A DNA stretch of 64,000 bases from Allobosea sp. (lineage in GTDB: Bacteria > Pseudomonadota > Alphaproteobacteria > Rhizobiales > Beijerinckiaceae): the NCBI GenBank assembly GCA_024231975.1, contig JAAEQB010000089.1, positions 1-64,000 on the forward strand. Direction: 5' to 3'. The notes below the pieces were generated by a model, which saw only the letters and a list, made by a program, of their open reading frames with translations, was not told the DNA's origin and ran no database searches. This document shows positions 7,262-15,731 of this stretch, in pieces. The first letter of the stretch is position 1; each line of letters begins with the position of its first letter. Both the position numbers and the translations under genes were made by a program.

Positions 7262-9439
7262 ATGAACAGGTCCGTAAGGCGCAGCGTCACTGTTTTTGAC
7301 TGCCCTCTGCCTTGCGAGTTCGGCAGACCCCGCAAGCGTTCGGCCGCGATCGTCCTGCCCTATGTCCGCCGCTTCCGACACCACCGATCAGCCAGCCACT
7401 TGATGACTGCGGGTATTGCTGCCCGATATGTCGCGTTCCGATATTTTTCGGTTCTTATTGCAACGGTGGCGTTTCTGCTTTTTCCAGTTTTGGGGCCAGC
7501 GACAGCGCTTGAAGCAGGAACGGCGATTACAAACCCGGCCCTTCTGGAGAAGATCGAGCGCCAAGGCTTCGGGATCGGCGCTCTTTTGGCACGTTACGGC
7601 GGTATAAGTCAGTCTGCGACAGCCGGTGGCTTGCGGATTGCAAACTCGGATCTCTTCGCAAATCGAAGCTTACGGGTGGTCATAGACAAGCTCTCGGAAG
7701 ATCTTGGCAAAGCACGCGACAACAGTCTCGAGCCACGCGTGCAACAGACGATCCCAGCATCGGGGGACGACGAAAAATACCGCTCTCAATTCAGAGTGTC
7801 ACTTCTCAGAGACAAGAACTCTGGCTGGGAGCTGTCTGGCATCGTCAACCGAATGGACAGGGCCTATCTCAACCCGGAATCCTGCGGTGAAATCCGGTTT
7901 ATCTACCGCTTCGTCTATCGAATTGACACGAGCCGAGGAGAGCTCGATTCGCGTCTGCCGCTAACCTTGAATCTTGTCCTGACGGCACGCGCCCCCGCGT
8001 ACCGCCAGAGCGTCAGCTGCCAAGCGCTGGCGCAAAACTGGATGAGAATTCAAGACGGCATGGGTAGCGGCGACGCCGACAAAGCCCTGGACGTCCTGAA
8101 GGATTTACGGTTCGCTGAACTGCACAAGATCGAAACGAATATCCAGGTCTTCCGGCTCCGCGCAGGCCACGCACCGGATTTTGGCACTTACGCCGAATAT
8201 CTCATGCGCGTGTTCGAATGGGACAAGAAGCGCAAAAACCTCTTCACCCTGCAGATTCTCGAGAACCAAGTGGATCGGCAGCTCCTGATGAGCGATCAGC
8301 CACTCCGTCGCAGGTTGCTGAACTGGCTGATGAGGCCGGCGAATCTTGAGCGCCTGGATCAGGGGACCATCCGTATCCCCGATGGTTTCCTGGCAACGAA
8401 AGCGATTTCCGTAGCTCCCGGCGGGCATAGCCGTTCCGGTAATAATCCATTTGAAGGGCTGTTTGACGATGAAGACCTCAAGGGGCGTCTCGACGCCTAT
8501 TTGGCCAAACAGCCGAGCGGTCTCAGCAACATTCACGATGTCGAGACGCTGAAGCTGCGCTTGCAGGACATCTCCTGTTCTGGTTGCCACCAGTCGCGCT
8601 CGATCGCTGGTTTCCATTTCATCGGAATCGACCGTGCCGGAGAAGCGCCAACCAACTCGGTTTCAGTAGCAGGATCGGCACACTTCTTTTCCGATTTGCC
8701 GCGCCGTCGGAGCATCGTCCAGGCAATGGCAGAAGGGCGCACACCAGCCTATGCTCGGGGCTTTGCGTCCCGGCCACTTCCTGCGCAGGCTGATGCGCTC
8801 GCGCGCACCCAACTCTACGATGGCTGGGGAGCGACCTGCCATGCGAACGCAGCGAATGATAACCGGTTCGCGCATCTTGCCTGTCGGCGCGGCTTGAACT
8901 GCGCCGTTCTGAACATAACGGACGATTTCCCAAATATCGGGACCTGCGTCAGCGGCTCGGGGCACGAGCTTGGTGACCCCGTTCACATTGGGCGCGTCAC
9001 GCGAGAATCCGTTAACGGCCGCCCGCAATATGGCCAGGACAAGTACGATATCAAAGTGAAGAACCGTCTATCATGGCCACAGGAATTCAACGCGTCGCCC
9101 CAATCCAGCGGCTTCCCTAACGGGACACTGAGATTGAAGAATTGTGATCGAATTCCTCCAGAAGCGACTTGCGGAAAAATTGTCGATGGGAAATTTACGG
9201 AGTGCATTAACCAACAGGGCGCCAATCATGAGACCTGCATGCAAGAAAACACGGTTTTTGCTGCGCTAAGAGCTTGCGATAGAGAAAATCCCTGCCGCGA
9301 GGACTACATCTGTACCGGCACATATGAGCATCCAAAGGCAAGACCTGGCAAAGGAACCTGCGTTCCGACATATTTTATGTTCCAGTTCCGCGCCGATGGG
9401 CATCCTGGGTCTTTCATGCCTCCCGTCGTCGACAACTGA
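7262..9439 (+). CDS. Large exported protein with one CxxCH motif (function unknown)
   Basis: A 725-residue protein I cannot assign to a named family. Residues ~48-82 look like a signal peptide or anchor (a hydrophobic run ending before ALEAG), so the mature part is probably periplasmic or extracellular. One cytochrome-c-like CSGCH lies near residue 439 in the segment SCSGCHQSRSIAGFHFIG; no distal Met ligand is obvious. The last ~150 residues are cysteine-rich, with pairs such as CDRENPCREDYIC and GTCVPTYFMFQF, suggesting disulfides. The ATG at 7262 has an AAAGG seven bases upstream. An ATG at 7403 would put the signal peptide at the N-terminus. Base composition and codon use are clearly less GC-biased than in neighbouring genes, which suggests transfer. 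No partner gene is adjacent in the same direction. Confidence 0.75.
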   Translation: MNRSVRRSVTVFDCPLPCEFGRPRKRSAAIVLPYVRRFRHHRSASHLMTAGIAARYVAFRYFSVLIATVAFLLFPVLGPATALEAGTAITNPALLEKIERQGFGIGALLARYGGISQSATAGGLRIANSDLFANRSLRVVIDKLSEDLGKARDNSLEPRVQQTIPASGDDEKYRSQFRVSLLRDKNSGWELSGIVNRMDRAYLNPESCGEIRFIYRFVYRIDTSRGELDSRLPLTLNLVLTARAPAYRQSVSCQALAQNWMRIQDGMGSGDADKALDVLKDLRFAELHKIETNIQVFRLRAGHAPDFGTYAEYLMRVFEWDKKRKNLFTLQILENQVDRQLLMSDQPLRRRLLNWLMRPANLERLDQGTIRIPDGFLATKAISVAPGGHSRSGNNPFEGLFDDEDLKGRLDAYLAKQPSGLSNIHDVETLKLRLQDISCSGCHQSRSIAGFHFIGIDRAGEAPTNSVSVAGSAHFFSDLPRRRSIVQAMAEGRTPAYARGFASRPLPAQADALARTQLYDGWGATCHANAANDNRFAHLACRRGLNCAVLNITDDFPNIGTCVSGSGHELGDPVHIGRVTRESVNGRPQYGQDKYDIKVKNRLSWPQEFNASPQSSGFPNGTLRLKNCDRIPPEATCGKIVDGKFTECINQQGANHETCMQENTVFAALRACDRENPCREDYICTGTYEHPKARPGKGTCVPTYFMFQFRADGHPGSFMPPVVDN

Positions 9440-9444
9440 CTTGG

Positions 9445-10842
9445 CTAGCTCGCCAGCCGCACCAGCACGACCCCCGCCACGGCGCAGGCGGCCAGCACCG
9501 GAACCATGCCGAGCTTGAAGCGCAGCAGCGCGACCATCGCCACAGCAGCGAGCACGGCAGCCCGCCAGTCGAGCGAAGCCAGCACCGGCAGGTCGGGTGC
9601 CAGCGGGCCGAGGACAACCGGCCGCACCGCCTTGAACAGCACATGCAGGCCGAACCAGAGCGCAAGATTGGCAATGACGCCGACGACCGCGGCGGTGATC
9701 GCCGAGAGCGCCGCCGAAAGCGCCTTGTTGCCACGCAGCGCCTCGATGTAGGGCGCCCCCAGGAAGATCCAGAGGAAGCAGGGCGCGAAGGTGACCCAGA
9801 CCGTCAGTAAGCCGCCCAGGCTGCCGGCGACGAGCGGATCGAGCCCGCCATGCCCACGCCAGGCGGCGAGGAAACCGGTGAACTGCAGCACCAGGATCAG
9901 CGGCCCCGGCGTCGTTTCGGCGAGGCCGAGCCCGTCGACCATCTCGCCGGCGACCAGCCAGCCATAGGTCTCGACCGCGGCCTGGGCGACATAGGCCAGC
10001 ACGGCATAGGCGCCGCCGAAGGTGACGACCGCCATGGCGCTGAAGAAGGCGCCGATCTGGGTGAAGACGTTGCCGGCGCCGAGCAGCGCCCAGAGCAGCG
10101 CGACCGGCCCGAGCCAGAGCGGCAGCCAGACCGCCAGAACCTTGAGCGCCCTCCCCGCCGAGGGCTCGGCATGGGAAAGCTCGCCACGCTCGAACATCAG
10201 GTCGACCACGCCCTTGAACTCCGGCGCACCGTCCTTGCCGGCATGGCCGCCGCCACCGAACAGGCCCGGCGCCCAGCGATTGCCGAGCCAGCCGATGAGC
10301 CCGGCGCAGAAGATCACCAACGGGAACGGCGCCTTGAGCAGGAAGAGCGCGAGGAAGGCTGCAATCGCGATCGCGACCATCGCCCGGTTCTTCAGCGCCC
10401 GCCGGCTGATCTTGAGGCCGGCCTCGACGACGATGGCGAGCACCACCGCCTTGACGCCGAAGAAGACCGCATCGACCAGCGGCACCTGGCGGTAGAGCAC
10501 ATAGAGCAGGGATAAGCCCCACATCACCAGCGCGCCCGGCAGGATGAAGAGCAGTCCGGCGATCAGTCCGCCCACCGTCCGGTGCATCAGCCAGCCGATA
10601 TAGGTGGCGAGCTGCTGCGCCTCGGGGCCCGGCAGCAGCATGCAGTAGTTGAGCGCATGCAGGAAACGGCGCTCGCCGATCCAGCGGCGCTCGTCGACCA
10701 GTTCCTTGTGCATCAGCGCGATCTGCCCGGCCGGCCCGCCGAAGGAGAGCAGGCCGATCTTGAGCCAGACCCGCGTCGCCTCGGCGAGGGTTGGCGTGGC
10801 GGGGGCGGCTGTCGCCGCCCCTTCAGTCGTCGTGGCCGTCAT
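9445..10842 (-). CDS. chrA: Chromate efflux transporter
   Basis: A 465-residue two-domain CHR-family transporter that exports chromate. Each half has the CHR signatures: SFGGPAGQIALMH and PGPEAQQLATYIGW in the first half, TFGGAYAVLAYV and TTPGPLILVLQFTGF in the second. About ten to twelve hydrophobic helices are visible, with a polar loop between the halves near residue 200. It starts ten bases after the stop of the rhodanese/ChrB gene on the same strand, so the two form an operon. Length and duplication fit the long-chain ChrA group of proteobacteria. Its stop lies only five bases from the stop of the convergent 725-residue gene. Confidence 0.95.
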   Translation of the reverse strand: MTATTTEGAATAAPATPTLAEATRVWLKIGLLSFGGPAGQIALMHKELVDERRWIGERRFLHALNYCMLLPGPEAQQLATYIGWLMHRTVGGLIAGLLFILPGALVMWGLSLLYVLYRQVPLVDAVFFGVKAVVLAIVVEAGLKISRRALKNRAMVAIAIAAFLALFLLKAPFPLVIFCAGLIGWLGNRWAPGLFGGGGHAGKDGAPEFKGVVDLMFERGELSHAEPSAGRALKVLAVWLPLWLGPVALLWALLGAGNVFTQIGAFFSAMAVVTFGGAYAVLAYVAQAAVETYGWLVAGEMVDGLGLAETTPGPLILVLQFTGFLAAWRGHGGLDPLVAGSLGGLLTVWVTFAPCFLWIFLGAPYIEALRGNKALSAALSAITAAVVGVIANLALWFGLHVLFKAVRPVVLGPLAPDLPVLASLDWRAAVLAAVAMVALLRFKLGMVPVLAACAVAGVVLVRLAS

Positions 10843-10852
10843 CGTCCGCTCC

Positions 10853-11671
10853 TCAGCTCTTCACCGGCGCGGACGGCCAGTTGTGGGTTTCTTCGCTCGC
10901 GTCCCGGCACCAGCGATAGAAGGCGTCGTAGAACAGCATGCCGGCGTCGAGCTGTGCCAGATCGTCACGATACATCCGTGACAGGCCGAGCGAAGCGGCG
11001 AGGAAGCCGGCGGCCTGCGGCACGAGGTCGAGCCGGGCCGTGTCGGCCGCCCGCACGATCGTGGCGAGCTGGTCGAGCGGCGGCGACGACAATCCGAACT
11101 CCTCGATCATCGTGTCGAAGCTGCAGCGCTCGCCGCGATGGCTCCAGAACACGCCGTCGATGTCGAACGGCGTCGCGCCGAAGCGGTCGGCGACATCAGC
11201 GACCTCCGAGGCCGAGACGAACAGGAAGACGGCGTGAGGATCGACGAATCGACGGATCAGCCAGGGGCAGGCGATGCGGTCGACCTTGGGCCGCGCCCGC
11301 GTCACCCAGAGCGTGCGCCCGGCGACATCACGCTTCGGCAGCTTGCCGGTCTCGACCAGCAGACCGCCCGCCTCGCGCCAGGCCTCGAATCCCCCAGCGA
11401 GGTTCTCCGCCTCGACGCCCTCATGCCGCAGCCAGGCGGCGACGCCCTCGCTGAGCTTCTGGCCACGCTGGCAGATGACGACGACCTTGCGGCCGGCATA
11501 GGCGCCCGCCCAGGCGGCGACGTCGCGATGGCTGCGACGCTCGCTCGCCGGCAACAGGCGCGGATCGGCGGCGACATCCTCGTCGATGCGGACATCGACC
11601 AGGGTCGGCGCATCGGGCAGGCCGACGAGCCGGGACAATTGCGCAGGCGTGATTTGGATATTGGAAGACAT
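10853..11671 (-). CDS. Rhodanese-ChrB fusion, chromate resistance protein
   Basis: A 272-residue protein in two parts. Residues ~8-115 form a rhodanese domain with the active-site cysteine in VVICQRGQKLSEGVA. Residues ~125-265 match the C-terminal ChrB domain (WVTRARPKVDRIACPWLIRR, then a D-G-V-x-x-S-H-R-G-E region). ChrB-type proteins accompany ChrA and act in chromate sensing or resistance. The rhodanese part might link it to sulfur or thiol chemistry, since chromate enters as a sulfate analogue; that is inference. It lies directly upstream of chrA. No DNA-binding N-terminal ChrB region is present, so a regulator role is less likely than a resistance role. Confidence 0.9.
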   Translation of the reverse strand: MSSNIQITPAQLSRLVGLPDAPTLVDVRIDEDVAADPRLLPASERRSHRDVAAWAGAYAGRKVVVICQRGQKLSEGVAAWLRHEGVEAENLAGGFEAWREAGGLLVETGKLPKRDVAGRTLWVTRARPKVDRIACPWLIRRFVDPHAVFLFVSASEVADVADRFGATPFDIDGVFWSHRGERCSFDTMIEEFGLSSPPLDQLATIVRAADTARLDLVPQAAGFLAASLGLSRMYRDDLAQLDAGMLFYDAFYRWCRDASEETHNWPSAPVKS

Positions 11672-11796
11672 GAGCGTCCATCCTTGAGCTAAGGAGTGTG
11701 GACGCGATCCTTGGGCTGACGCCTCACGGGGCGGTCGCGAGTGGCCCCTGCGCGGATTAGATCACGTTGAGGCAGAGACGGTCAACGACGTTAGGA

Positions 11797-11843
11797 TCGA
11801 CCACCTCGAAGCGCCAATGGCCTTCTCGAAGCTCTTTCCGACA
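11797..11843 (-). pseudogene. 47-base scar copy of the corC/hlyC-family gene 3' region
   Basis: This stretch matches 13125-13172, inside the C-terminal part of the downstream CNNM/CorC-family gene, almost base for base (24 identical bases, one deleted base, 15 identical bases, then a few changes). The deletion shifts the frame, so the coded VGESFEKGHW stretch becomes VGKSFEKAIG. It ends four bases from the stop of the tetR gene and marks a duplication or insertion boundary. Confidence 0.75.
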
Positions 11844-11847
11844 GCCG

Positions 11848-12405
11848 TCATTTCACCTCTCCTACCCACTCCTCCAACACCCGCCTGATCGGCTGCTCCG
11901 CCGACGCGTCGCGTGTGAAGGCCCACCATGTATGCGCGCCCTGCCAGAGGCTCGCCATCTGCCAACCAAGGCGTTCGCCTCGTGTCCTGTCCTTCGAAAG
12001 GCGACGGCCGAGGACTTCGGCGAGGCGACGGCCCCAGGCAGCGCCGCGAGCGCGCAGGACTGGATTGCGGATGTCCTCCCTCAACAGCAGAAGCCCGTTG
12101 GTCGCATCGCGCTCCGCGGTTTCGGGCGGCATCAGGCGAATCAGAAGGCTTATCGCGCCTTCGGGTGTCGGCGGCTCCTCCGCGTCCGCCACATCCGTCT
12201 GCGCGTCCAGCCGGTCCCAGGCGCGCAGGAGAATAGCCTGAAGCAGCGCCTCGCGGCTGCCGTAGCGCTGGACCAAAGTCGCCGGTGAGAGGCCGCAGGC
12301 CTTCGCCGCACGGGCGAAGGTGAGGCCGTCCGGTCCGCTCTCCAGCAGCGTTTCAAGGAGATTGTCGAGCACGTGCTCGTCAGGGATTGTTTTGTGTCTT
12401 GCCAT
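11848..12405 (-). CDS. TetR/AcrR-family transcriptional regulator
   Basis: A 185-residue regulator. The N-terminal helix-turn-helix (about residues 12-55) has the family look: GLTFARAAKACGLSPATLVQRYGSREALL. The rest is an all-helical ligand-binding domain. TetR proteins usually repress a divergent neighbour and release it on binding a small ligand. Here the divergent gene is the dihydrofolate-reductase-like gene 48 bases away, with a strong palindrome between. The start at 12405 (MARHKTIPDE) was preferred over 12429, because the earlier start codon lies inside the palindrome. The ligand is unknown. Confidence 0.9.
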   Translation of the reverse strand: MARHKTIPDEHVLDNLLETLLESGPDGLTFARAAKACGLSPATLVQRYGSREALLQAILLRAWDRLDAQTDVADAEEPPTPEGAISLLIRLMPPETAERDATNGLLLLREDIRNPVLRARGAAWGRRLAEVLGRRLSKDRTRGERLGWQMASLWQGAHTWWAFTRDASAEQPIRRVLEEWVGEVK

Positions 12406-12412
12406 GGTAATA

Positions 12413-12430
12413 TATAAACGTACGTTCATT
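12413..12430. promoter_or_regulatory. Probable TetR operator in the tetR/dhfr divergent region
   Basis: The perfect 10-nt palindrome AACGTACGTT (12417-12426) is extended by imperfect symmetric flanks (ATAAACGTACGTTCAT). It lies in the 48-base AT-rich gap between the two divergent genes, where it would overlap both promoters. Position and symmetry are typical of TetR-family operators. Confidence 0.7.
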
Positions 12431-12453
12431 TATTAATCAATAAGAGGGCCACC

Positions 12454-12978
12454 ATGGCCAGGGTTCTCGGATATATCGCCGCCAGCCTCGATGGCCAGAT
12501 CGCCACCGCGGACGACAATCTCGACTGGCTGTTCAAATACGATGGTATGAACCTCGGCGAGCACGACTACGGCGTCTTCCTCAAGCGGATGCGCACCGTG
12601 GTGATGGGGCGCGGCACGTATGATTTCGTAGCGGGGGAGCCCTCCCCCTGGGCCTATGGCGACAAGCGGGTCATCGTCGTCACGTCACGAACGATCAACG
12701 ACCCAAAGGGTCCACTGGAAATCCGTAGCGACCTCGATGCGCTGATCCGCGAGCTTCGTGAGTTGGACGACGGCGACGTCTGGATGCTGGGCGGCGGACA
12801 GTTGCAGATGGCCTTTCTCGAGCGCGGCGCCTTGGACGAGATCGAGATCTACATCATCCCGGAAATGCTCGGTGGCGGCCGCCCGCTCTTTCCGCTCACC
12901 GGCTTTCGCGCGAGCCCAACGCTCATCAGCGCCCAAGCGATCGACAAGGGCTGCGTGCGGTTACATTACCGGTTCTAG
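12454..12978 (+). CDS. Dihydrofolate reductase-like (RibD C-terminal domain) protein
   Basis: A 174-residue single-domain protein of the DHFR/RibD-C fold. It opens with VLGYIAASLDGQIA, typical of the YyaP/YwjB-like group, has TVVMGRGTYDF and a nucleotide-binding WMLGGGQLQMAFL segment (about residue 110), and ends with a short beta strand. These proteins bind NADPH; real substrates are mostly unknown and they are usually not the housekeeping dihydrofolate reductase. It is divergent from tetR and probably controlled by it. The ribosome-binding region AAGAGGG lies just upstream of the ATG. Confidence 0.88.
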   Translation: MARVLGYIAASLDGQIATADDNLDWLFKYDGMNLGEHDYGVFLKRMRTVVMGRGTYDFVAGEPSPWAYGDKRVIVVTSRTINDPKGPLEIRSDLDALIRELRELDDGDVWMLGGGQLQMAFLERGALDEIEIYIIPEMLGGGRPLFPLTGFRASPTLISAQAIDKGCVRLHYRF

Positions 12979-13075
12979 GGTGATCTAACCGGCACGCCGG
13001 GAGCGCTTTGCGCTGATGCAGAGCATCGCGCCTCCTCGCATCAACCTTCTGGTCGGATGGCATTCAGCCTTCGTC

Positions 13076-14350
13076 TCAATCGATCCGGCTGACCAGCAGC
13101 TTGTCGATCCGCCTGCCGTCGAGGTCGACCACCTCGAAGCGCCAATGGCCCTTCTCGAAGCTCTCGCCGACATTGGGCAGCCGGTTCATCTCGGCCAGCA
13201 CGAAGCCGGCGACGGTCTGGTAGTCGGCGTCGCGCGGCACATGGATGCCGAGCTCATGCGAGAACTCGTCGACCTGCATCCAGCCGGCGACCAGGAAGGA
13301 GCCGTCGGCGCGGGTGACGATCGCCGGTTCCTCCTCGTCCTCGTCCTGGAAGACGCCAGTGATCGCTTCCAGCACGTCGCTCGAGGTGATGATGCCCTCG
13401 AAATGACCGTACTCGTCGAAGACCAGCGCCATATGGACATGGGTGGCGCGGAGAGCGCGCAGGACTTCCAGCGCGCCAGTGGTGTCGAGTACGACCGGCG
13501 CCTCCCGCACCAGACTGCGCAACTCGACCTTGTCGTCGGCGAGCGCTTCGAACAGGTCCTTCATCTCGATGATGCCGATGATCGAATCGGCCTCGCCATC
13601 CTGCACCGGCAGGCGATTGCGTCGCGTTGCGCGAACCTGCGCACGGATCTCGTCAAGCGTGTCGGAGAGGTCGATCACCTCGACCTCGCGGCGCGGCGTC
13701 ATCAGCGCCCGGGCCGAGCGGTCGGCGAGGCGCATCACGCCCGAGATCATCTCGCGCTCGTCGCGCTCCAGCACGCCGGCATTCTCGGCCTCCGCGATGA
13801 TGGTGCGGACCTCCTCCTCGGTGACCGTTTCCTCCGCCTCGCCCTTCTGGCCGAGCAGCGCCAGCACGAGCTTGCCGGAGGCATCGAGCAGCCAGACCAG
13901 CGGCGCGTTGATCTTGGCCAGGACAGCCATGGTCGGCGCGACACGCGCGGCGACGCGCTCGGCGTCGCGCAAAGCGATCTGCTTCGGCACGAGCTCGCCG
14001 AGGATCAGCGAGAGATAGGTGATCAGGACGACGACGGTGCCGACGCCGAGCGCATCGGCCGCGGCATTCGAGAAACCATGCGTGCCGAGCCATTCCGACA
14101 GGCGGGCGCCGAGCGTCGCACCGGAGAAGGCGCCGGAGAGCACGCCGACCAGCGTGATGCCGATCTGCACGGTCGAGAGGAAGCGACCTGGATTCTCGGC
14201 GAGCCGGATTGCCGTGGCGGCCCCTTTGCTGCCTTGATCGGCAAGGACTTTGAGCCGTGCCGGGCGGGATGAGACGACCGCGAGTTCCGACATGGCAAGG
14301 ACACCGTTGATGACGGTGAGGACGACGACGACCAGTATCTCCGTTAACAA
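13076..14350 (-). CDS. CNNM/CorC (hemolysin-family, UPF0053) membrane protein
   Basis: A 424-residue member of the CNNM/CorC family, linked to magnesium or cobalt efflux and membrane ion balance. The N-terminal CNNM domain (residues ~1-190) has four hydrophobic segments, starting LTEILVVVVLTVINGVLAMS, with the ILGELVPKQIALR motif. A pair of CBS domains follows at about 205-330 (RALMTPRREV, RNRLPVQDG), then a CorC/HlyC C-terminal domain near 340-424. The length is normal. Part of its 3' region is duplicated as a scar at 11797, beyond the tetR/dhfr pair. The start at 14350 is a TTG or ATG-type codon directly before the first helix. Confidence 0.92.
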   Translation of the reverse strand: MLTEILVVVVLTVINGVLAMSELAVVSSRPARLKVLADQGSKGAATAIRLAENPGRFLSTVQIGITLVGVLSGAFSGATLGARLSEWLGTHGFSNAAADALGVGTVVVLITYLSLILGELVPKQIALRDAERVAARVAPTMAVLAKINAPLVWLLDASGKLVLALLGQKGEAEETVTEEEVRTIIAEAENAGVLERDEREMISGVMRLADRSARALMTPRREVEVIDLSDTLDEIRAQVRATRRNRLPVQDGEADSIIGIIEMKDLFEALADDKVELRSLVREAPVVLDTTGALEVLRALRATHVHMALVFDEYGHFEGIITSSDVLEAITGVFQDEDEEEPAIVTRADGSFLVAGWMQVDEFSHELGIHVPRDADYQTVAGFVLAEMNRLPNVGESFEKGHWRFEVVDLDGRRIDKLLVSRID

Positions 14351-14443
14351 AACCAGCTCGGGGGCTGCAGGGCCGCACTCGCTATCGGCCTGCTTCTTTA
14401 CCGCTTATAACGCATCGACGGCCGAACGCGATGGGAGAAGGCG

Positions 14444-15052
14444 ATGACCCAGGACGAATCCCGGCAATTTGCTCCGGCGACACAGCGCAACCGCGAGCCG
14501 ATCCTCGCGGTCTTGCGCGAGGTCCTGCCGGCGCAAGGTCTCGTGCTGGAGGTCGCCAGCGGCTCCGGTGAGCATGCCGTCCACTTCACCGCCGCCTTTC
14601 CGGGTCTGGTTTTCCAGCCGAGCGACCCCGATCCGGCCGCGCTCGCCAGCATCGACGCCTGGGCGCAAGAAGGCGCCCTGCCGAACCTGCGCCCGGCCAT
14701 CCGCCTCGATGCGATGGCACCGCGCTGGCCGGTCACCGAGGCGGATGCGATCCTGTGCATCAACATGGTCCACATCTCGCCCTGGGCCGCGACGGAGGGG
14801 CTGATCCGGCAGGCGGGCCAGCTCTTGCCGGCTGGCGGGCCGCTCTATCTCTACGGCCCCTATCGCCAGAACGACGTGCCGCTGGCGGCGAGCAACGCCG
14901 TCTTCGACGACAGCTTGCGCCGGCGCAATCCGAAATGGGGTCTGCGGGAACTGGAAGCCGTCGCCGAGCTCGCGAGAACCGCCGGCTTCGGCGAGCCGCA
15001 GGTGACGGCGATGCCGGCGAACAATCTCAGCGTGGTGTTCCGCAAAGCCTGA
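14444..15052 (+). CDS. DUF938 SAM-dependent methyltransferase-like protein
   Basis: A 202-residue cytoplasmic protein of the DUF938 family (Rossmann methyltransferase fold). The N-terminal FAPATQRNREPIL and the SAM-binding loop LEVASGSGEHAVHF (about residue 36) are characteristic, followed by PSDPDP and INMVHISPW. The substrate is unknown. It is divergent from the CorC-family gene, with 93 bases between. Its stop is a few bases from that of the convergent SH3-domain gene. Confidence 0.9.
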   Translation: MTQDESRQFAPATQRNREPILAVLREVLPAQGLVLEVASGSGEHAVHFTAAFPGLVFQPSDPDPAALASIDAWAQEGALPNLRPAIRLDAMAPRWPVTEADAILCINMVHISPWAATEGLIRQAGQLLPAGGPLYLYGPYRQNDVPLAASNAVFDDSLRRRNPKWGLRELEAVAELARTAGFGEPQVTAMPANNLSVVFRKA

Positions 15053-15056
15053 TCGC

Positions 15057-15731
15057 TCAGCCGCCGTCGCAGCTCGTCTCCTGCGTCGCGCAGATGCGAT
15101 CGACCCAGGCGCGGAAGCGGCCGGCTTCGGCTCCGGCTTTCGCGGCAGGCTTGATCTCGAGCCCCGACAGGGCCTCGCTATCCGCTGGCAGGCCATACTC
15201 GACCAGCACCCATTTGCCGCTGCAGCCGAGCAAGCGGCCGTTCTGGACGAAGGCGTCGCCGTCGAAGCTCGCGCCGTCCTGACCTGAGAGGACAGCCGAT
15301 GCCTTGGCGTCCGGGCGTTGCCGGCCTGCGGAGGCCTGCGACTTCACCGTCAGCTTGCGCCCGCTGACCCAGCCCGAGCCCTTGAACATCGGCCGTGGCG
15401 CGGCATCGGTGAGCATCTCGTTGTCGCGCGCCTTGGCGATCCTGAACCAGCCATTGGCGCTGGCCGAGACCTCGACCTCGACCATGGCGCGCACCGGCGG
15501 ATCGTCGCCGCTGAGCTTCACCGGCGGCAGCGTGCCGAGCACCTTGTGGGACGTGCCGGGGCCGGCGCGGACATTGAGCCCCTCCGGGTCGGTCTCGCTG
15601 ACGAAGGCGCCGAAAGAACAGGCGACCTGCCCGGCTGGCGCCGGTGCTACGCCCTCCGACTGCGCCCGCACAGCGGGAGCAGCGAGCAGCAAGGCGGCTA
15701 AGCCAGCGGCAAGAGCTTCAGGACGCGGCAT
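15057..15731 (-). CDS. Exported SH3-domain protein
   Basis: A 224-residue protein with a signal peptide (residues 1-23, cleavage probably after AVRAQ). Its bacterial SH3-like domain includes DPEGLNVRAGPGTSHKVLGT. A later segment also looks SH3-like (WVSGRKLTV), and the C-terminus ends with a cysteine pair. SH3b domains usually bind peptidoglycan or other cell-wall ligands in the periplasm. Its start codon lies 14 bases inside the end of the preceding gene on the same strand, so the two are translationally coupled and probably work together at the wall. Confidence 0.8.
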   Translation of the reverse strand: MPRPEALAAGLAALLLAAPAVRAQSEGVAPAPAGQVACSFGAFVSETDPEGLNVRAGPGTSHKVLGTLPPVKLSGDDPPVRAMVEVEVSASANGWFRIAKARDNEMLTDAAPRPMFKGSGWVSGRKLTVKSQASAGRQRPDAKASAVLSGQDGASFDGDAFVQNGRLLGCSGKWVLVEYGLPADSEALSGLEIKPAAKAGAEAGRFRAWVDRICATQETSCDGG

